Shown piece after piece: positions 1 to 8,223 of a DNA stretch of 64,000 bases. Each line of letters begins with the position of its first letter. Position 1 is the first letter of the stretch. The DNA is taken from positions 930,001 to 994,000 of the forward strand of contig NZ_JADIKM010000001.1 in assembly GCF_044904665.1 (NCBI RefSeq). Direction: 5' to 3'. Source of the stretch: Dyella_A ginsengisoli (lineage in GTDB: Bacteria > Pseudomonadota > Gammaproteobacteria > Xanthomonadales > Rhodanobacteraceae). The translations under genes and the position numbers were made by a program. Below the pieces are notes generated by a model. That model was not told the origin of the DNA, made no database searches, and was given only the letters and a program-made list of their open reading frames with translations.

Positions 1-282
1 TTCCAGCAGATCATGGCGTGCCACGCCAAGTACCTGCAGGACCGTCCGGAAGCTCACGTCCGTCTCGAGGGCAACACCGACGAGCGCGGCACGCGCGAGT
101 ACAACCTCGGCCTCGGCGAGCGTCGTGGCAATGCCGTCTCCGACGCCCTGCAGGCGGCCGGTGGTTCGGCTGGCCAGCTCGAAGTGATCTCCTACGGCAA
201 GGAAAAGCCGGTGTGCCGTGAGCACAACGAGGATTGCTGGAGCAAGAACCGCCGCGTCGAGATCGTCTACACGGCGCAGTAA
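1..282 (+). CDS. pal: Peptidoglycan-associated lipoprotein Pal, C-terminal part (truncated by window edge)
   Basis: This is the last 93 residues of an OmpA-like domain; the signal peptide and lipobox lie before the window. The run GNTDERGTREYN and the following LGERR are the typical diaminopimelate-contacting part of Pal. Pal is an outer-membrane lipoprotein that binds peptidoglycan and works with TolB and TolA in envelope constriction at division. Its TAA stop shares one base with the ATG of cpoB, the standard end of a tol-pal operon. The extra cysteines near the C-terminus (VCREHNEDC) are common in xanthomonad-type Pal. Identification is firm; only completeness is unknown. Confidence 0.93.
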   Translation, partial: FQQIMACHAKYLQDRPEAHVRLEGNTDERGTREYNLGLGERRGNAVSDALQAAGGSAGQLEVISYGKEKPVCREHNEDCWSKNRRVEIVYTAQ

Positions 283-1139
283 TGAAGATCCGTCTGGCTA
301 CTCGTTTTGCAGCCAGCATCGGCATGGCGGGCGCGATTGCGTCCGCCATGCTGGTGGCCGGTCCCGTGTCCGCGCAGGACTCGCGTCTGAGCCTGGCCGA
401 GCGCGTCACGCGCCTTGAGCAACAGGCGCAGAACCAGGACAAGGGCGGTATCGGCATGGTCAATCAGGTGCAGCAACTGCAGGCGCAGGTGCAGCAGCTG
501 CAGGGCCAGATCGAGGAACTGCAGCACCAGCTGCAGCAGCTCGACGACAAGAACAAGGCCCAATACATCGATCTGGATTCACGCATCAGCCGCCTCCAGG
601 GCGCGCCTGCTGCGGGGACCCCGGCAGCAGCGGCGCCCACCGGCGCACCGGCTGCCAACGCCTCCGGCAACACGGCGGCTTCCACGCCCGCATCGCCTGC
701 CAGCAGCGCCAGCGCGCCGCGGGGCGGTGCCGCTCCCGCGCCCGCCGGTGCGGATGAGCAGGCGGCCTACGACACGGCATTCAAGGCGCTTCGCGCCGGC
801 GATTACGCCAATGCCTCGCGCGGCTTCCGCGACTTCATCCAGCAGCACCCGGACAGCTCGCTCGCGCCCAATGCGTGGTATTGGCTGGGTGAGTCGTACT
901 ACGTCACCACCAACTATGCGGTGGCCCTCGAGGCGTTCCAGCGCCTGCTGAGCCAGTTCCCGCAGAGCGACAAGGCGCCCGATGCGCTGCTCAAGGTGGG
1001 CTATACCCAGTTCGAGCTGAAGAAGACCGGCGAGGCGCAAGCCACGCTGCAGGACGTGATCCGCAAGTACCCCGGCTCGAAGGCGGCCAGTCTGGCGCAG
1101 GAGCGCCTGAACCGGATCCAGCTGCAGTCGGCCAACTGA
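282..1139 (+). CDS. cpoB: Tol-Pal system protein CpoB (YbgF)
   Basis: This is a periplasmic protein of 285 residues. In enterobacteria CpoB links the Tol machine to PBP1B-driven septal peptidoglycan synthesis. A signal peptide covers residues 1-31 (cleavage after VSA). A Gln/Leu-rich coiled coil (about 36-105) mediates trimerisation. An Ala/Pro/Ser-rich linker follows to about 160, then TPR repeats to the end (for example AWYWLGESYYVTTNY). The start at 282 overlaps the pal stop (TAATG), which implies translational coupling and gives the right signal peptide. The in-frame ATG at 234 would lie inside pal and is rejected. The gene is followed after only 10 bp by queE. Confidence 0.95.
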   Translation: MKIRLATRFAASIGMAGAIASAMLVAGPVSAQDSRLSLAERVTRLEQQAQNQDKGGIGMVNQVQQLQAQVQQLQGQIEELQHQLQQLDDKNKAQYIDLDSRISRLQGAPAAGTPAAAAPTGAPAANASGNTAASTPASPASSASAPRGGAAPAPAGADEQAAYDTAFKALRAGDYANASRGFRDFIQQHPDSSLAPNAWYWLGESYYVTTNYAVALEAFQRLLSQFPQSDKAPDALLKVGYTQFELKKTGEAQATLQDVIRKYPGSKAASLAQERLNRIQLQSAN

Positions 1140-1149
1140 GGCCGCCGTC

Positions 1150-1848
1150 GTGAGTGGCATCGACACGGGCGTGGCCGAGGCCGAGGCCCGCTCGACCGGG
1201 GCGGCGGCCGAGCGGCTGCGCATCACCGAGATCTTCCACTCCGTCCAGGGCGAGGCCGATGCGATCGGCTGGCGCACCGTGTTCATCCGGCTTACCGGCT
1301 GCCCACTGCGCTGCGTGTGGTGCGATACCGAATATTCCTTCCACGGCGGCGGCTGGCAGGCGATCGACGACATCCTCGCCGAGGTCGCCCGGCACGAGGT
1401 GCGCCACGTCTGCGTGACCGGCGGCGAGCCACTGGCGCAGAAGCGCTGCCTGACCCTGCTGACGCGCCTGTGCGACGCCGGCTATGACGTGTCGCTGGAA
1501 ACCTCCGGTGCGCTCGACGTGGCCGCGGTCGATCCGCGCGTGCGCAAGGTGATGGACCTCAAGGCGCCCGATTCCGGCGAGAGCGCCCGCAACCTGTGGT
1601 CGAACCTCGACCACCTGCTGCCGCACGACCAGGTGAAGATCGTCATCGCCAGCCGTGCCGACTACGAGTGGGCGCGCGGCGTGGTGGCCGAACATGGCAT
1701 CGATCGCCGCTGCATGGTGCTGTTTTCGCCGGTGCACGGCGCGGTGCAGCCGCGCGACCTGGCCGAATGGATCATCGCCGACCGCCTGCCCGTGCGCTTC
1801 CAGCTGCAGCTGCACAAGCTGCTCTGGAACGACGCGCCAGGACATTGA
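1150..1848 (+). CDS. queE: 7-carboxy-7-deazaguanine synthase QueE
   Basis: QueE is a radical SAM enzyme of 232 residues that converts 6-carboxytetrahydropterin to 7-carboxy-7-deazaguanine in the queuosine precursor pathway. The [4Fe-4S] cluster motif is the canonical CX3CX2C at C51, C55 and C58 (CPLRCVWC), preceded by the substrate-loop motif SVQGE. VTGGEPLAQ is the SAM-binding GGE motif. The start is GTG with TGAGG about 8 nt upstream; it follows cpoB by 10 bp, so the two are probably cotranscribed. queC follows after an inverted-repeat spacer, consistent with a queE-queC unit. Confidence 0.95.
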   Translation: MSGIDTGVAEAEARSTGAAAERLRITEIFHSVQGEADAIGWRTVFIRLTGCPLRCVWCDTEYSFHGGGWQAIDDILAEVARHEVRHVCVTGGEPLAQKRCLTLLTRLCDAGYDVSLETSGALDVAAVDPRVRKVMDLKAPDSGESARNLWSNLDHLLPHDQVKIVIASRADYEWARGVVAEHGIDRRCMVLFSPVHGAVQPRDLAEWIIADRLPVRFQLQLHKLLWNDAPGH

Positions 1849-1852
1849 ATCC

Positions 1853-1957
1853 AGGAGTGAGTGCAGAGGAGTGAGAAGTGAGAGAAAAGCCGGGTTCGCC
1901 AAAGATGTCGGACGCCGGGCTCTACTCTCACTTCTCACTCCTCTGCACTCACTTCTC
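1853..1957. repeat. Long inverted repeat, GAGTGAG family, copy A (queE/queC spacer)
   Basis: A purine-rich arm (1857-1884) is repeated as an exact 28-bp reverse complement at 1925-1952, around a 40-nt centre. The arm is built from GTGAG/GAAGTGAG units. Transcribed through from queE to queC, it would form a very stable hairpin. Four related copies lie in the window (about 19187, 19804, 24129 and 60719). No poly-T follows, so it is not a standard terminator. Confidence 0.9.
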
Positions 1958-1977
1958 GTATTGCGAGGATTGAAGAC

Positions 1978-2661
1978 ATGACCGACACCCCCCAACCCAA
2001 GGCCGTCGTGCTCGTCTCCGGCGGCATGGATTCGGCCGTCACCATCGCCATCGCGCGCGAGCAGGGCTTCCAGGTGCACGCGCTCAGCGTCGCCTACGGC
2101 CAGCGCCACAGCTCCGAGCTGGAGGCGTCGGCACACGTGGCGCGCATGCTCGGTGCGGTGGAGCACAAGACCGTGCAGGTGGACCTGCGCAGCATCGGCG
2201 GCTCGGCGCTCACGGCCGACATCGAGGTGCCGCTGGACACCGAGGACGTCGGCATTCCGGTGACCTACGTGCCCGCCCGCAACACCATCATGCTGTCGAT
2301 CGCGCTCGGCTGGGCCGAGGTGCTCGGCAGCCGCGATATCTGGTGCGGCGTCAATGCGGTGGACTATTCCGGTTATCCCGATTGCCGCCCTGCCTTCATC
2401 GAGGCGTTCGAGCAGCTGGCCAACGTGGCGACCAAGGCGGGGGTGGAAGGGCAGGGGTTGCGCATCCATGCGCCGCTTATGCGCATGAGCAAGGCCGACA
2501 TCGCCCGCGAGGGCGGGCGGCTGGGGGTCGACTTCTCCGCCACGGTCAGTTGCTACCAGGCAGATGCGCAGGGGCGTGCCTGTGGTCATTGCGACGCCTG
2601 CCGCCTGCGCGCGCAGGGCTTCCGCGAGGCCGGCCTGCCTGACCCGACACGCTACGTCTGA
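1978..2661 (+). CDS. queC: 7-cyano-7-deazaguanine synthase QueC
   Basis: QueC is an ATP-dependent enzyme of 227 residues that converts 7-carboxy-7-deazaguanine and ammonia to preQ0. The PP-loop SGGMDS lies at residues 14-19. A structural zinc site is made by C192, C202, C205 and C208 (CGHCDAC). AYGQRHSSEL and PARNTIM are conserved family stretches. The length is typical. The start ATG follows the copy A repeat by about 20 bp, with GAGG roughly 10 nt upstream. It is linked functionally to queE upstream and to a queuosine precursor transporter at 9128. Confidence 0.96.
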   Translation: MTDTPQPKAVVLVSGGMDSAVTIAIAREQGFQVHALSVAYGQRHSSELEASAHVARMLGAVEHKTVQVDLRSIGGSALTADIEVPLDTEDVGIPVTYVPARNTIMLSIALGWAEVLGSRDIWCGVNAVDYSGYPDCRPAFIEAFEQLANVATKAGVEGQGLRIHAPLMRMSKADIAREGGRLGVDFSATVSCYQADAQGRACGHCDACRLRAQGFREAGLPDPTRYV

Positions 2662-2671
2662 GCGTGCTTGC

Positions 2672-2700
2672 TTGTGCCGCTGGCGCAAGCTCCCTAAAAT
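2672..2700 (+). promoter_or_regulatory. Likely sigma-70 promoter of tRNA-Lys
   Basis: TTGTGC (2672-2677) and TAAAAT (2695-2700) are separated by 17 bp, giving a start near 2707, about 30 nt before the mature tRNA. It lies in the short gap after queC, so the tRNA is probably transcribed on its own. Confidence 0.6.
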
Positions 2701-2736
2701 TACCGGCTTGCGTTTGCAAACGCAGCCGCGTCACGC

Positions 2737-2812
2737 GGGCCGTTAGCTCAGTTGGTAGAGCAGTAGACTTTTAATCTATTGGTCCCGAGTTCGAGTCTCG
2801 GACGGCCCACCA
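2737..2812 (+). tRNA. tRNA-Lys (anticodon TTT)
   Basis: This is a complete 76-nt cloverleaf. The acceptor GGGCCGT (2737-2743) pairs with ACGGCCC (2802-2808). The D-stem is GCTC/GAGC. The anticodon stem GTAGA/TCTAT carries loop CTTTTAA with anticodon TTT at 2770-2772. The T-stem is CCGAG/CTCGG with loop TTCGAGT. The 3' CCA (2810-2812) is encoded. Lysine identity follows directly from the anticodon. Confidence 0.98.
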
Positions 2813-2820
2813 TCGACGAA

Positions 2821-2853
2821 CCGCCGGGTTGTTTTTCCCCGGCGGTTTTTTTT
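2821..2853 (+). terminator. Rho-independent terminator after tRNA-Lys
   Basis: An eight-base stem CCGCCGGG (2821-2828) and CCCGGCGG (2838-2845) is followed directly by eight T residues (2846-2853). It begins 9 nt after the tRNA CCA. Confidence 0.95.
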
Positions 2854-2921
2854 CGCCCGCGCGTGGCGAGCGGCCACCGTGGAACAATGGTGGCTCCGAT
2901 GCCTACGTCCCACGGTTCCGC

Positions 2922-3608
2922 ATGAGCAACCCGGCCCCCGCCCTCGACCTGGTGATCTTTGACTGCGACGGCGTGCTGATCGACAGCGAACGCATCACCA
3001 ACCGCGTATTCGCGCAGATGCTCGGCGAACTGGGCCTGACGGTGAGCGAGGAATACATGGCCGAGCAGTTCTTCGGTCGTTCGGCCGCCGAATCGGTGCG
3101 CCGTGCCGAGCAACTGCTCGGTCGCCCACTGCCTGCGGATTTCGAGGAGCGCTACGGCGAGCGCAGCCGAGCCGTGCTGGCGCGCGAGGTCACCCTCATG
3201 CCCGGTGTGGCGGACATGCTCGCGGCGATCGAACTGCCCAGCGCCGTCGCCTCCAACGGGCTGCGGGTGAAGATGGAGATCACCCTGCGCGCCACCGGCC
3301 TGTTGCCACGCTTCGGCGGACGCTGGTTCTGCATCGATGACGTGGCGCAGGGCAAGCCGGCACCGGATCTCTACCTGCTGGCGGCCCGCACGTTCGCCGC
3401 GCGACCCTCGCACTGCGTGGTGGTTGAGGATTCGCCCACCGGCATCGCCGCCGGTCTGGCGGCGGGCATGACGGTGATCGGTTACGCCGCACACACGCCG
3501 GCCCAGCGCCTGCTCGCCGCTGGCGCCCAGTTCGTGTTAGACGACATGGCGTACTTGCCGGCCCTGCTGGATGCTGTGGGCCGCGAGCGCGCGTTGCAGC
3601 CCGCCTGA
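2922..3608 (+). CDS. HAD-superfamily phosphatase (subfamily IA, YieH/phosphoglycolate-phosphatase-like)
   Basis: This is a cytosolic phosphatase of 228 residues. Motif I is DCDGVLID (nucleophile D14, acid/base D16). SAVASNG serves as motif II. The conserved lysine sits in QGKPAPDLY. VVEDSPTGIAAG carries the Mg-binding acidic residues (motif IV). A helical cap lies between about residues 20 and 90. The substrate cannot be read from sequence; the closest-looking families are 6-phosphogluconate phosphatase YieH and beta-phosphoglucomutase-like enzymes. The ATG at 2922 is preferred because the open frame further upstream reads through the tRNA terminator. It ends 3 bp before the GNAT gene. Confidence 0.85.
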   Translation: MSNPAPALDLVIFDCDGVLIDSERITNRVFAQMLGELGLTVSEEYMAEQFFGRSAAESVRRAEQLLGRPLPADFEERYGERSRAVLAREVTLMPGVADMLAAIELPSAVASNGLRVKMEITLRATGLLPRFGGRWFCIDDVAQGKPAPDLYLLAARTFAARPSHCVVVEDSPTGIAAGLAAGMTVIGYAAHTPAQRLLAAGAQFVLDDMAYLPALLDAVGRERALQPA

Positions 3609-3611
3609 GCC

Positions 3612-4181
3612 ATGAGCATGACGACATTTCCACCGATCGCCCTGGCTTCCGACCGGCTCTCCCTGCGACTGCTCGACACGCGTGATGCCGCGGACCTGCT
3701 GGCGATCTTCGGCGATCCCGAAGTGGTCCGGTACTGGAGCCAGCCGCCGTGGACCGGCGAGCAGGATGCACTCGGCATGATCGAACGCGACCGCCTCGCC
3801 TTCGCCGAGGGTTCGGCCCTGCGGCTGGGCATCGTGTTGCGCTCGTGCGGTCGCGTCGTGGGCACACTGGCCTTGTTCAACCTCAGTCGGCCGAACCGTC
3901 GTGCCGAGATCGGCTACGCGCTGGCGCGCGCGCAGTGGGGCCATGGCCTGATGCATGAGGCGCTGGTGCAGTTGGTCGACTGGGCGTTCGATACGCTGCA
4001 GCTGCACCGGCTGGAGGCGGATATCGATCCGGCCAACCGGGCATCGGCGCGCAGCCTGCTACGGCTCGGCTTCCAGCGCGAAGGATTGTTGCGCGAACGC
4101 TGGATCGTCGATGGCCAGGTGTCGGACACCGAGTTCTATGGATTGCTGGCCTCAGAGTGGCGCGCGGCGCGGGCGCCTTGA
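3612..4181 (+). CDS. GNAT-family N-acetyltransferase (RimJ/RimL type)
   Basis: This 189-residue protein has the layout of the RimJ/RimL acetyltransferases, which use acetyl-CoA to modify protein N-termini or small amines. LASDRLSLRLLDTRDA opens the fold. EIGYALARAQWGHGLMHEAL is the acetyl-CoA pyrophosphate-binding motif A region. The C-terminal ANRASARSLLRLGFQREG is the typical motif B. It starts 3 bp after the HAD phosphatase stop, so the two probably share a transcript. The acceptor substrate is unknown. Confidence 0.85.
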   Translation: MSMTTFPPIALASDRLSLRLLDTRDAADLLAIFGDPEVVRYWSQPPWTGEQDALGMIERDRLAFAEGSALRLGIVLRSCGRVVGTLALFNLSRPNRRAEIGYALARAQWGHGLMHEALVQLVDWAFDTLQLHRLEADIDPANRASARSLLRLGFQREGLLRERWIVDGQVSDTEFYGLLASEWRAARAP

Positions 4182-4203
4182 GCGCGGGCCCTGCTGGCAC
4201 CGC

Positions 4204-4707
4204 TCAGTGCCTGCGATGTGGCTGCATCGCGATGCGGGCCAGATAAATCACGATCACCACGTTGCCGACCAGGATGCCGAGCTTGAGCCAGCTGGCGTGC
4301 TCGATCACCTCGTAGGCTTCCAGCGGAACCAGTGAGCCAGTGGCGATCACGGTGAACCATTCGGCCCAGTGCTTGCGCAGCCACAGCCCCACGCCTTCGG
4401 TAATGAACAGCGCCGCGTAGGCGAGGGCGATCAGTCCGATCACCACGAAGCGTTGCGGCCCCAGCCCGGCCAGCGCATCGACCAGGTGCTGGCGCAGTGC
4501 GCTGGTGCCGCTGAGCGAAAGGTGCTCCAGCCAGTCGATCAACCGGTCGACGTTGCGCTGGCGCTGGAGATGGAAGGCCGCGGCGGCGGCGAACAGCAGT
4601 CCCAGCGCCTGCACCATCTTGTACAGGGCGATCAGGCGCAGCCCGAAGCGATGCTGCGCTTCGGGCGTGTCGTCATCGTCCTGGCGGTCGCGCAGGGGAT
4701 CGGTCAT
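4204..4707 (-). CDS. DUF2127-type membrane protein
   Basis: This predicted inner-membrane protein has 167 residues. A charged N-terminus (about 1-20) precedes the signature-like LRLIALYKMVQALGLL, and three further hydrophobic segments follow, including VIGLIALAYAALF and LGILVGNVVIVIYL. This matches the DUF2127 family, whose function is not known. The start is set at the ATG at 4707 (MTDPLRD). An ATG 35 codons further upstream would run into the cstA-ybdD terminator and is rejected. It lies tail to tail with the GNAT gene upstream on the other strand. Confidence 0.75.
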   Translation of the reverse strand: MTDPLRDRQDDDDTPEAQHRFGLRLIALYKMVQALGLLFAAAAAFHLQRQRNVDRLIDWLEHLSLSGTSALRQHLVDALAGLGPQRFVVIGLIALAYAALFITEGVGLWLRKHWAEWFTVIATGSLVPLEAYEVIEHASWLKLGILVGNVVIVIYLARIAMQPHRRH

Positions 4708-4800
4708 GGCGGGCAGGGATGCGTGGGGAATCGAGCATTGTCGCGGGCCGCACGTGACAGCGCCATCCGCGAATGGTCGCAATACGTGGCGTGCGGCCAA

Positions 4801-4830
4801 GAAAAAGGCCACGCCGTCACCGGCGTGGCC
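4801..4830 (-). terminator. Rho-independent terminator of cstA-ybdD
   Basis: Read on the minus strand, GGCCACGCC (4830-4822) and GGCGTGGCC (4815-4807) form a 9-bp stem, followed by TTTTTC. It lies about 22 nt beyond the ybdD stop. Confidence 0.9.
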
Positions 4831-4852
4831 CGGGGAAAAACCAGCCGGGTCT

Positions 4853-5077
4853 TCAGCAGCAGCGGCCGCCGGTGCCCTTGTAGCGCGCTGTCTGCCGCTC
4901 GCGGAAAAACTCCTCGTAGGTAGGAATCGTCCGATCGGGATGCGCGCGCTTCAGATGCGCCACGTAGACGTCGTAGTCCGGCACGCCGCAGCACAGCCGC
5001 GCCGTCTGCACCGCCCACTTCCAGACCGCCTGCACGGCGGCCTGGAGGAGCGCGCGTGGCTGGCGCGGAACGCTCAT
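4853..5077 (-). CDS. ybdD: YbdD/YjiX family protein (CstA partner)
   Basis: This small soluble protein of 74 residues belongs to the DUF466/YbdD-YjiX family. It is found next to CstA/BtsT transporters and is thought to assist peptide or pyruvate uptake. Recognisable parts are GVPDYDVYVAHLKRAHPD and PTYEEFFRERQ. The C-terminus ends in GGRCC, a cysteine pair common in the family. Start choice: the ATG at 5077 is used; a GTG at 5089, which overlaps the cstA stop as GTGA, would add four residues and is equally possible. It is cotranscribed with cstA. Confidence 0.88.
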   Translation of the reverse strand: MSVPRQPRALLQAAVQAVWKWAVQTARLCCGVPDYDVYVAHLKRAHPDRTIPTYEEFFRERQTARYKGTGGRCC

Positions 5078-5085
5078 CGCGGTGC

Positions 5086-7164
5086 TCACGACTGCGCCAC
5101 GCTGCTCAATGCCACGTAGGGCTCTTCCTGCGCGGTGGGGCGGTTGGCTTTCATTGCCTTGGCGATCGCGTTGAGCACGAACAGCGCCATCGCCACCACG
5201 AGGGCCATGAACAGGCCGGTGAGCGCCATGTCCACGTAGTTGTTGGTGACGATCCGCTGCATCTCCACGGCCGACTTGGCCGGGGCGAGCAGCTTGCCGT
5301 CGGCAATGCCCTGGGCGTACTTGTTGGCCGCCGCGGTGAAGCTGATCGGGCCGACCAGCTTCTCGTAACCGGCGGTCATCGTGCACACGATCAGCCACAG
5401 CGCCGGGATGCCCGGTGCCCACATGTAGCGCTCGCGCTTGAGCTTCACCACCACCACGGTGCACAGCATCAGGGCGATCGCAGCGAGCATCTGGTTGGCG
5501 ATGCCGAACAGTGGCCACAGCGTGTTGATGCCGCCCAGCGGGTCTACCGCGCCCTGGTAGAGGAAGTAACCCCACAGCGCCACGCAGATCACCGTGGCCA
5601 CGAGGTTGCCGGTCCACGACTCGGTGTGCTGCAGCGGCTTGTGGATGAGGCCTGCGATCTCCTGGATCATGAAGCGGCCCACGCGGGTGCCGGCATCGAC
5701 CGTGGTCAGGATGAACAGCGCTTCGAACAGGATCGCGTAGTGGTACCAGAAGGCCACCATGCCTTCGCCGGGGATGATCCCGTGCAGCAGCTGGGCCATG
5801 CCTACCGCCAGCGTCGGCGCGCCGCCGGCGCGGCTGAGGATCGAGCCCTCGCCGATGTCCTTGGCGGTCTGTGCCAGCTGATCAGGGGTCACCACGAAGC
5901 CCATCTGGCTGATCGCCGTGGCCGCGCTCTGCACGGTGTCACCGATCAGCGCGCCCGGCGAGTTCATCGCGAAGTACACGCCCGGATGCAACGACGCGGC
6001 GGCCACCAGCGCCATGATCGCCACGAAGGCCTCCATCAGCATGCCGCCGTAGCCCACCATCTGCGCCTGGCCTTCATTGGCCAACAGCTTGGGTGTGGTG
6101 CCCGAGGCGATGATCGAGTGCCAGCCCGACACCGCGCCGCAGGCGATGGTGATGAACAGGAACGGGAACAGGTTGCCGGCGAACACCGGTCCGGTGCCGT
6201 CGATGAACTTGGTCACCGCCGGCAGTTGCAGGGTCGGTGCGGCGATGAAGATGGCGATCGCCAGCAGCGCGATGGTGCCGATCTTGAGGAAGGTCGACAG
6301 ATAGTCGCGCGGCGCCAGCAGCAGCCACACCGGCAATACCGAGGCGAAGAAGCCGTAGCCGATCAGCATCCACGCCAGGTGCTTGGCGTCGAAGTCGAAC
6401 ATCGGACCCCACACCGGCGAGTCGTAGACCGCCTTGCCCAGCCAGATCGAGCCAAGCAGGAGCACCAGGCCGATGATCGACACTTCGAGGATGCGGCCCG
6501 GACGGAACCAGCGCATGTAACCGCCCATCAGGAACGCGATCGGAATCGTCGCGGCCACGGTGAAGGTGCCCCACGGGCTGTGCGTGAGTGCCTTGACCAC
6601 CACCAGCGCCAGCACCGCCAGCACGATCATCATCAGCACCAGCACACCGAACATGGCGACCACGCCGGGCAACGGCCCCAGCTCGTCACGCAGCATGTTG
6701 CCCAGCGAGCGGCCGTCGCGGCGTAGCGACAGGCCCAGCACCATGAAGTCCTGCACGGCGCCGGCAAACACCACGCCGAACAGGATCCACAGCGTGCCGG
6801 GCAGGTAGCCCATCTGCGCGGCGAGCACCGGGCCCACCAGCGGGCCGGCGCCGGCGATTGCGGCGAAGTGGTGGCCGAACACCACCCACTTGTCGGTCGG
6901 CACGTAATCCAGGCCGTCGTTGCGCAGCACGGCCGGCGTGGCACGGCTGGGATCGAGCTGCAGCACCTTGTTGTTGATGAAGGTGCCGTAGAAGCGATAG
7001 CCGATCACGAACACCGAGATCGCCGCGGCGACCAGCCAGATCGCGTTGATCGGTTCGCCGCGGCGCAGCGCCACGACGCCGAGACAACTGGCGCCGATCA
7101 CGGCAATGAGGGCCCACAGGAGTTTTCCTGCGGGCCCCGTGGTGGATGTGGCTGTCGCTTGCAT
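5086..7164 (-). CDS. cstA: Carbon starvation protein CstA (peptide/pyruvate transporter)
   Basis: This inner-membrane transporter has 692 residues and many hydrophobic segments. The CstA hallmarks VFGHHFAAIAGAGPLVGPVLA and GYLPGTLWILFGVVFAGAVQD lie in the first quarter, and SGTTPKLL and GTRVGRFM further on. In E. coli CstA and the related BtsT import peptides or pyruvate during starvation. The start at 7164 has GAGGGG about 8 nt upstream; an ATG 38 codons further upstream lacks such a site and adds a non-hydrophobic tail. It is followed by ybdD and a strong terminator, making a two-gene unit. Confidence 0.94.
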   Translation of the reverse strand: MQATATSTTGPAGKLLWALIAVIGASCLGVVALRRGEPINAIWLVAAAISVFVIGYRFYGTFINNKVLQLDPSRATPAVLRNDGLDYVPTDKWVVFGHHFAAIAGAGPLVGPVLAAQMGYLPGTLWILFGVVFAGAVQDFMVLGLSLRRDGRSLGNMLRDELGPLPGVVAMFGVLVLMMIVLAVLALVVVKALTHSPWGTFTVAATIPIAFLMGGYMRWFRPGRILEVSIIGLVLLLGSIWLGKAVYDSPVWGPMFDFDAKHLAWMLIGYGFFASVLPVWLLLAPRDYLSTFLKIGTIALLAIAIFIAAPTLQLPAVTKFIDGTGPVFAGNLFPFLFITIACGAVSGWHSIIASGTTPKLLANEGQAQMVGYGGMLMEAFVAIMALVAAASLHPGVYFAMNSPGALIGDTVQSAATAISQMGFVVTPDQLAQTAKDIGEGSILSRAGGAPTLAVGMAQLLHGIIPGEGMVAFWYHYAILFEALFILTTVDAGTRVGRFMIQEIAGLIHKPLQHTESWTGNLVATVICVALWGYFLYQGAVDPLGGINTLWPLFGIANQMLAAIALMLCTVVVVKLKRERYMWAPGIPALWLIVCTMTAGYEKLVGPISFTAAANKYAQGIADGKLLAPAKSAVEMQRIVTNNYVDMALTGLFMALVVAMALFVLNAIAKAMKANRPTAQEEPYVALSSVAQS

Positions 7165-7335
7165 GGGAGGACCCCTCTGGTGGAGATACCCAAGGGTCAC
7201 CCTCGCGGCCGGAGTGGTCAATGGTCGCAGGGGCCTTGCCCCATTAGCCTTTGGTCGAATGGTTGTCGCGTCCGTCATGTGGGGTGCGGGGAGGCAGGAC
7301 TAAACTCGCAGGCCCGCGTCCACAGGAGTCGTGCC

Positions 7336-8154
7336 ATGCGCAGCAACGTTCGATCCGGCCTGCTTGTCCTCGCGCTGGCAGGTGGCGTGCTTCTCGGCGG
7401 AACCGCCGCGGCCACCGGCGGCCATGGCCAGTTCAAGGATCTGCTGAACAAGGCCAGGCAGGCCGCGCAGTCCCGCGCAGGCAGCAACAGCGCGACCAGC
7501 CAGTTGCCCACCAGCGACATCGCCGCCGGCCTGAAGGAAGCGCTCGCCAAGGGCACCACCCATGCGATCAATTCGCTGGGCCGCGAGGGCGGCTTCTGGA
7601 ACAACGCCAAGGTGCGCATCCCGCTGCCGGGCAAGCTGGAACAGGCCGGCAAGCTGGCGCGCCAGCTGGGGCAGGGCGCCAAGGTCGACGCCTTCGAGCT
7701 GAGCCTCAACCGCGCCGCGGAGAAGGCGGTGCCGCAGGTGGCGGATATCTTCGGCGACGCCATCCGCAAGATGACCCTCGACGACGCCCGCGGCATCCTC
7801 TCCGGCGGCGATCATGCGGCTACCGACTTTTTCCGCCGCGTGGCCGGCGATGCGCTGGCCGCGCGCATCCATCCCATCGTGGCGCAGGCCACCGACAGCG
7901 TCGGCGTGACGCAAAAGTACAAGGCGTTCACCTCGGGCAGCGGTGGTGGCGCGCTCGGCGATGCGCTGGGCTCGCTCGGCGCGCTGGGCGGCGGGTCCAA
8001 GAGCGGCCACAGTCCGCTGGATCTGGATGACTACGTCACGCAGAAGACCATGGACGGCCTGTTCACCACCATCGCCGAGCAGGAGCAGTCGATCCGCCAG
8101 AACCCCGCGGCGCGCACCACCGACCTGCTGAAGAAGGTGTTCGGCGGCCGCTGA
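7336..8154 (+). CDS. DUF4197 exported protein
   Basis: This protein has 272 residues and a signal peptide at about 1-26 (hydrophobic LLVLALAGGVLLGG then TAAA). The body carries the DUF4197 stretch FWNNAKVRIPLPGKL and the acidic-helical segment ending in DHAATDFFRR. A Gly/Ser-rich spacer lies near residues 200-222. The family is widespread in proteobacteria and has no established function. The start has AGGAG 9 nt upstream. TAAACT at 7301-7306 could be the -10 of its promoter, with no clear -35. It is transcribed divergently from cstA. Confidence 0.85.
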   Translation: MRSNVRSGLLVLALAGGVLLGGTAAATGGHGQFKDLLNKARQAAQSRAGSNSATSQLPTSDIAAGLKEALAKGTTHAINSLGREGGFWNNAKVRIPLPGKLEQAGKLARQLGQGAKVDAFELSLNRAAEKAVPQVADIFGDAIRKMTLDDARGILSGGDHAATDFFRRVAGDALAARIHPIVAQATDSVGVTQKYKAFTSGSGGGALGDALGSLGALGGGSKSGHSPLDLDDYVTQKTMDGLFTTIAEQEQSIRQNPAARTTDLLKKVFGGR

Positions 8155-8223
8155 GCGCGCGGCGGCCTTGCATTTCACTGGCGTGGCCCGCAGTCCAGTC
8201 GAATCCCGCCGTGAGGACGACGC

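Noticed and set aside
1853..1957. CRISPR-like or tandem-repeat array from the GAGTGAG units
   Set aside because: Units are short, not separated by unique spacers, and are arranged as two inverted arms; no cas genes are in the window.
991..2688. Open frame of 565 codons on the minus strand covering queE and queC
   Set aside because: It spans three real plus-strand features including the inverted repeat, and the translation is unlike any protein.
5056..6726. Open frame of 556 codons on the plus strand opposite cstA
   Set aside because: The translation is rich in His, Arg, Gln and Asp with no hydrophobic or conserved pattern, while the minus strand encodes intact CstA.
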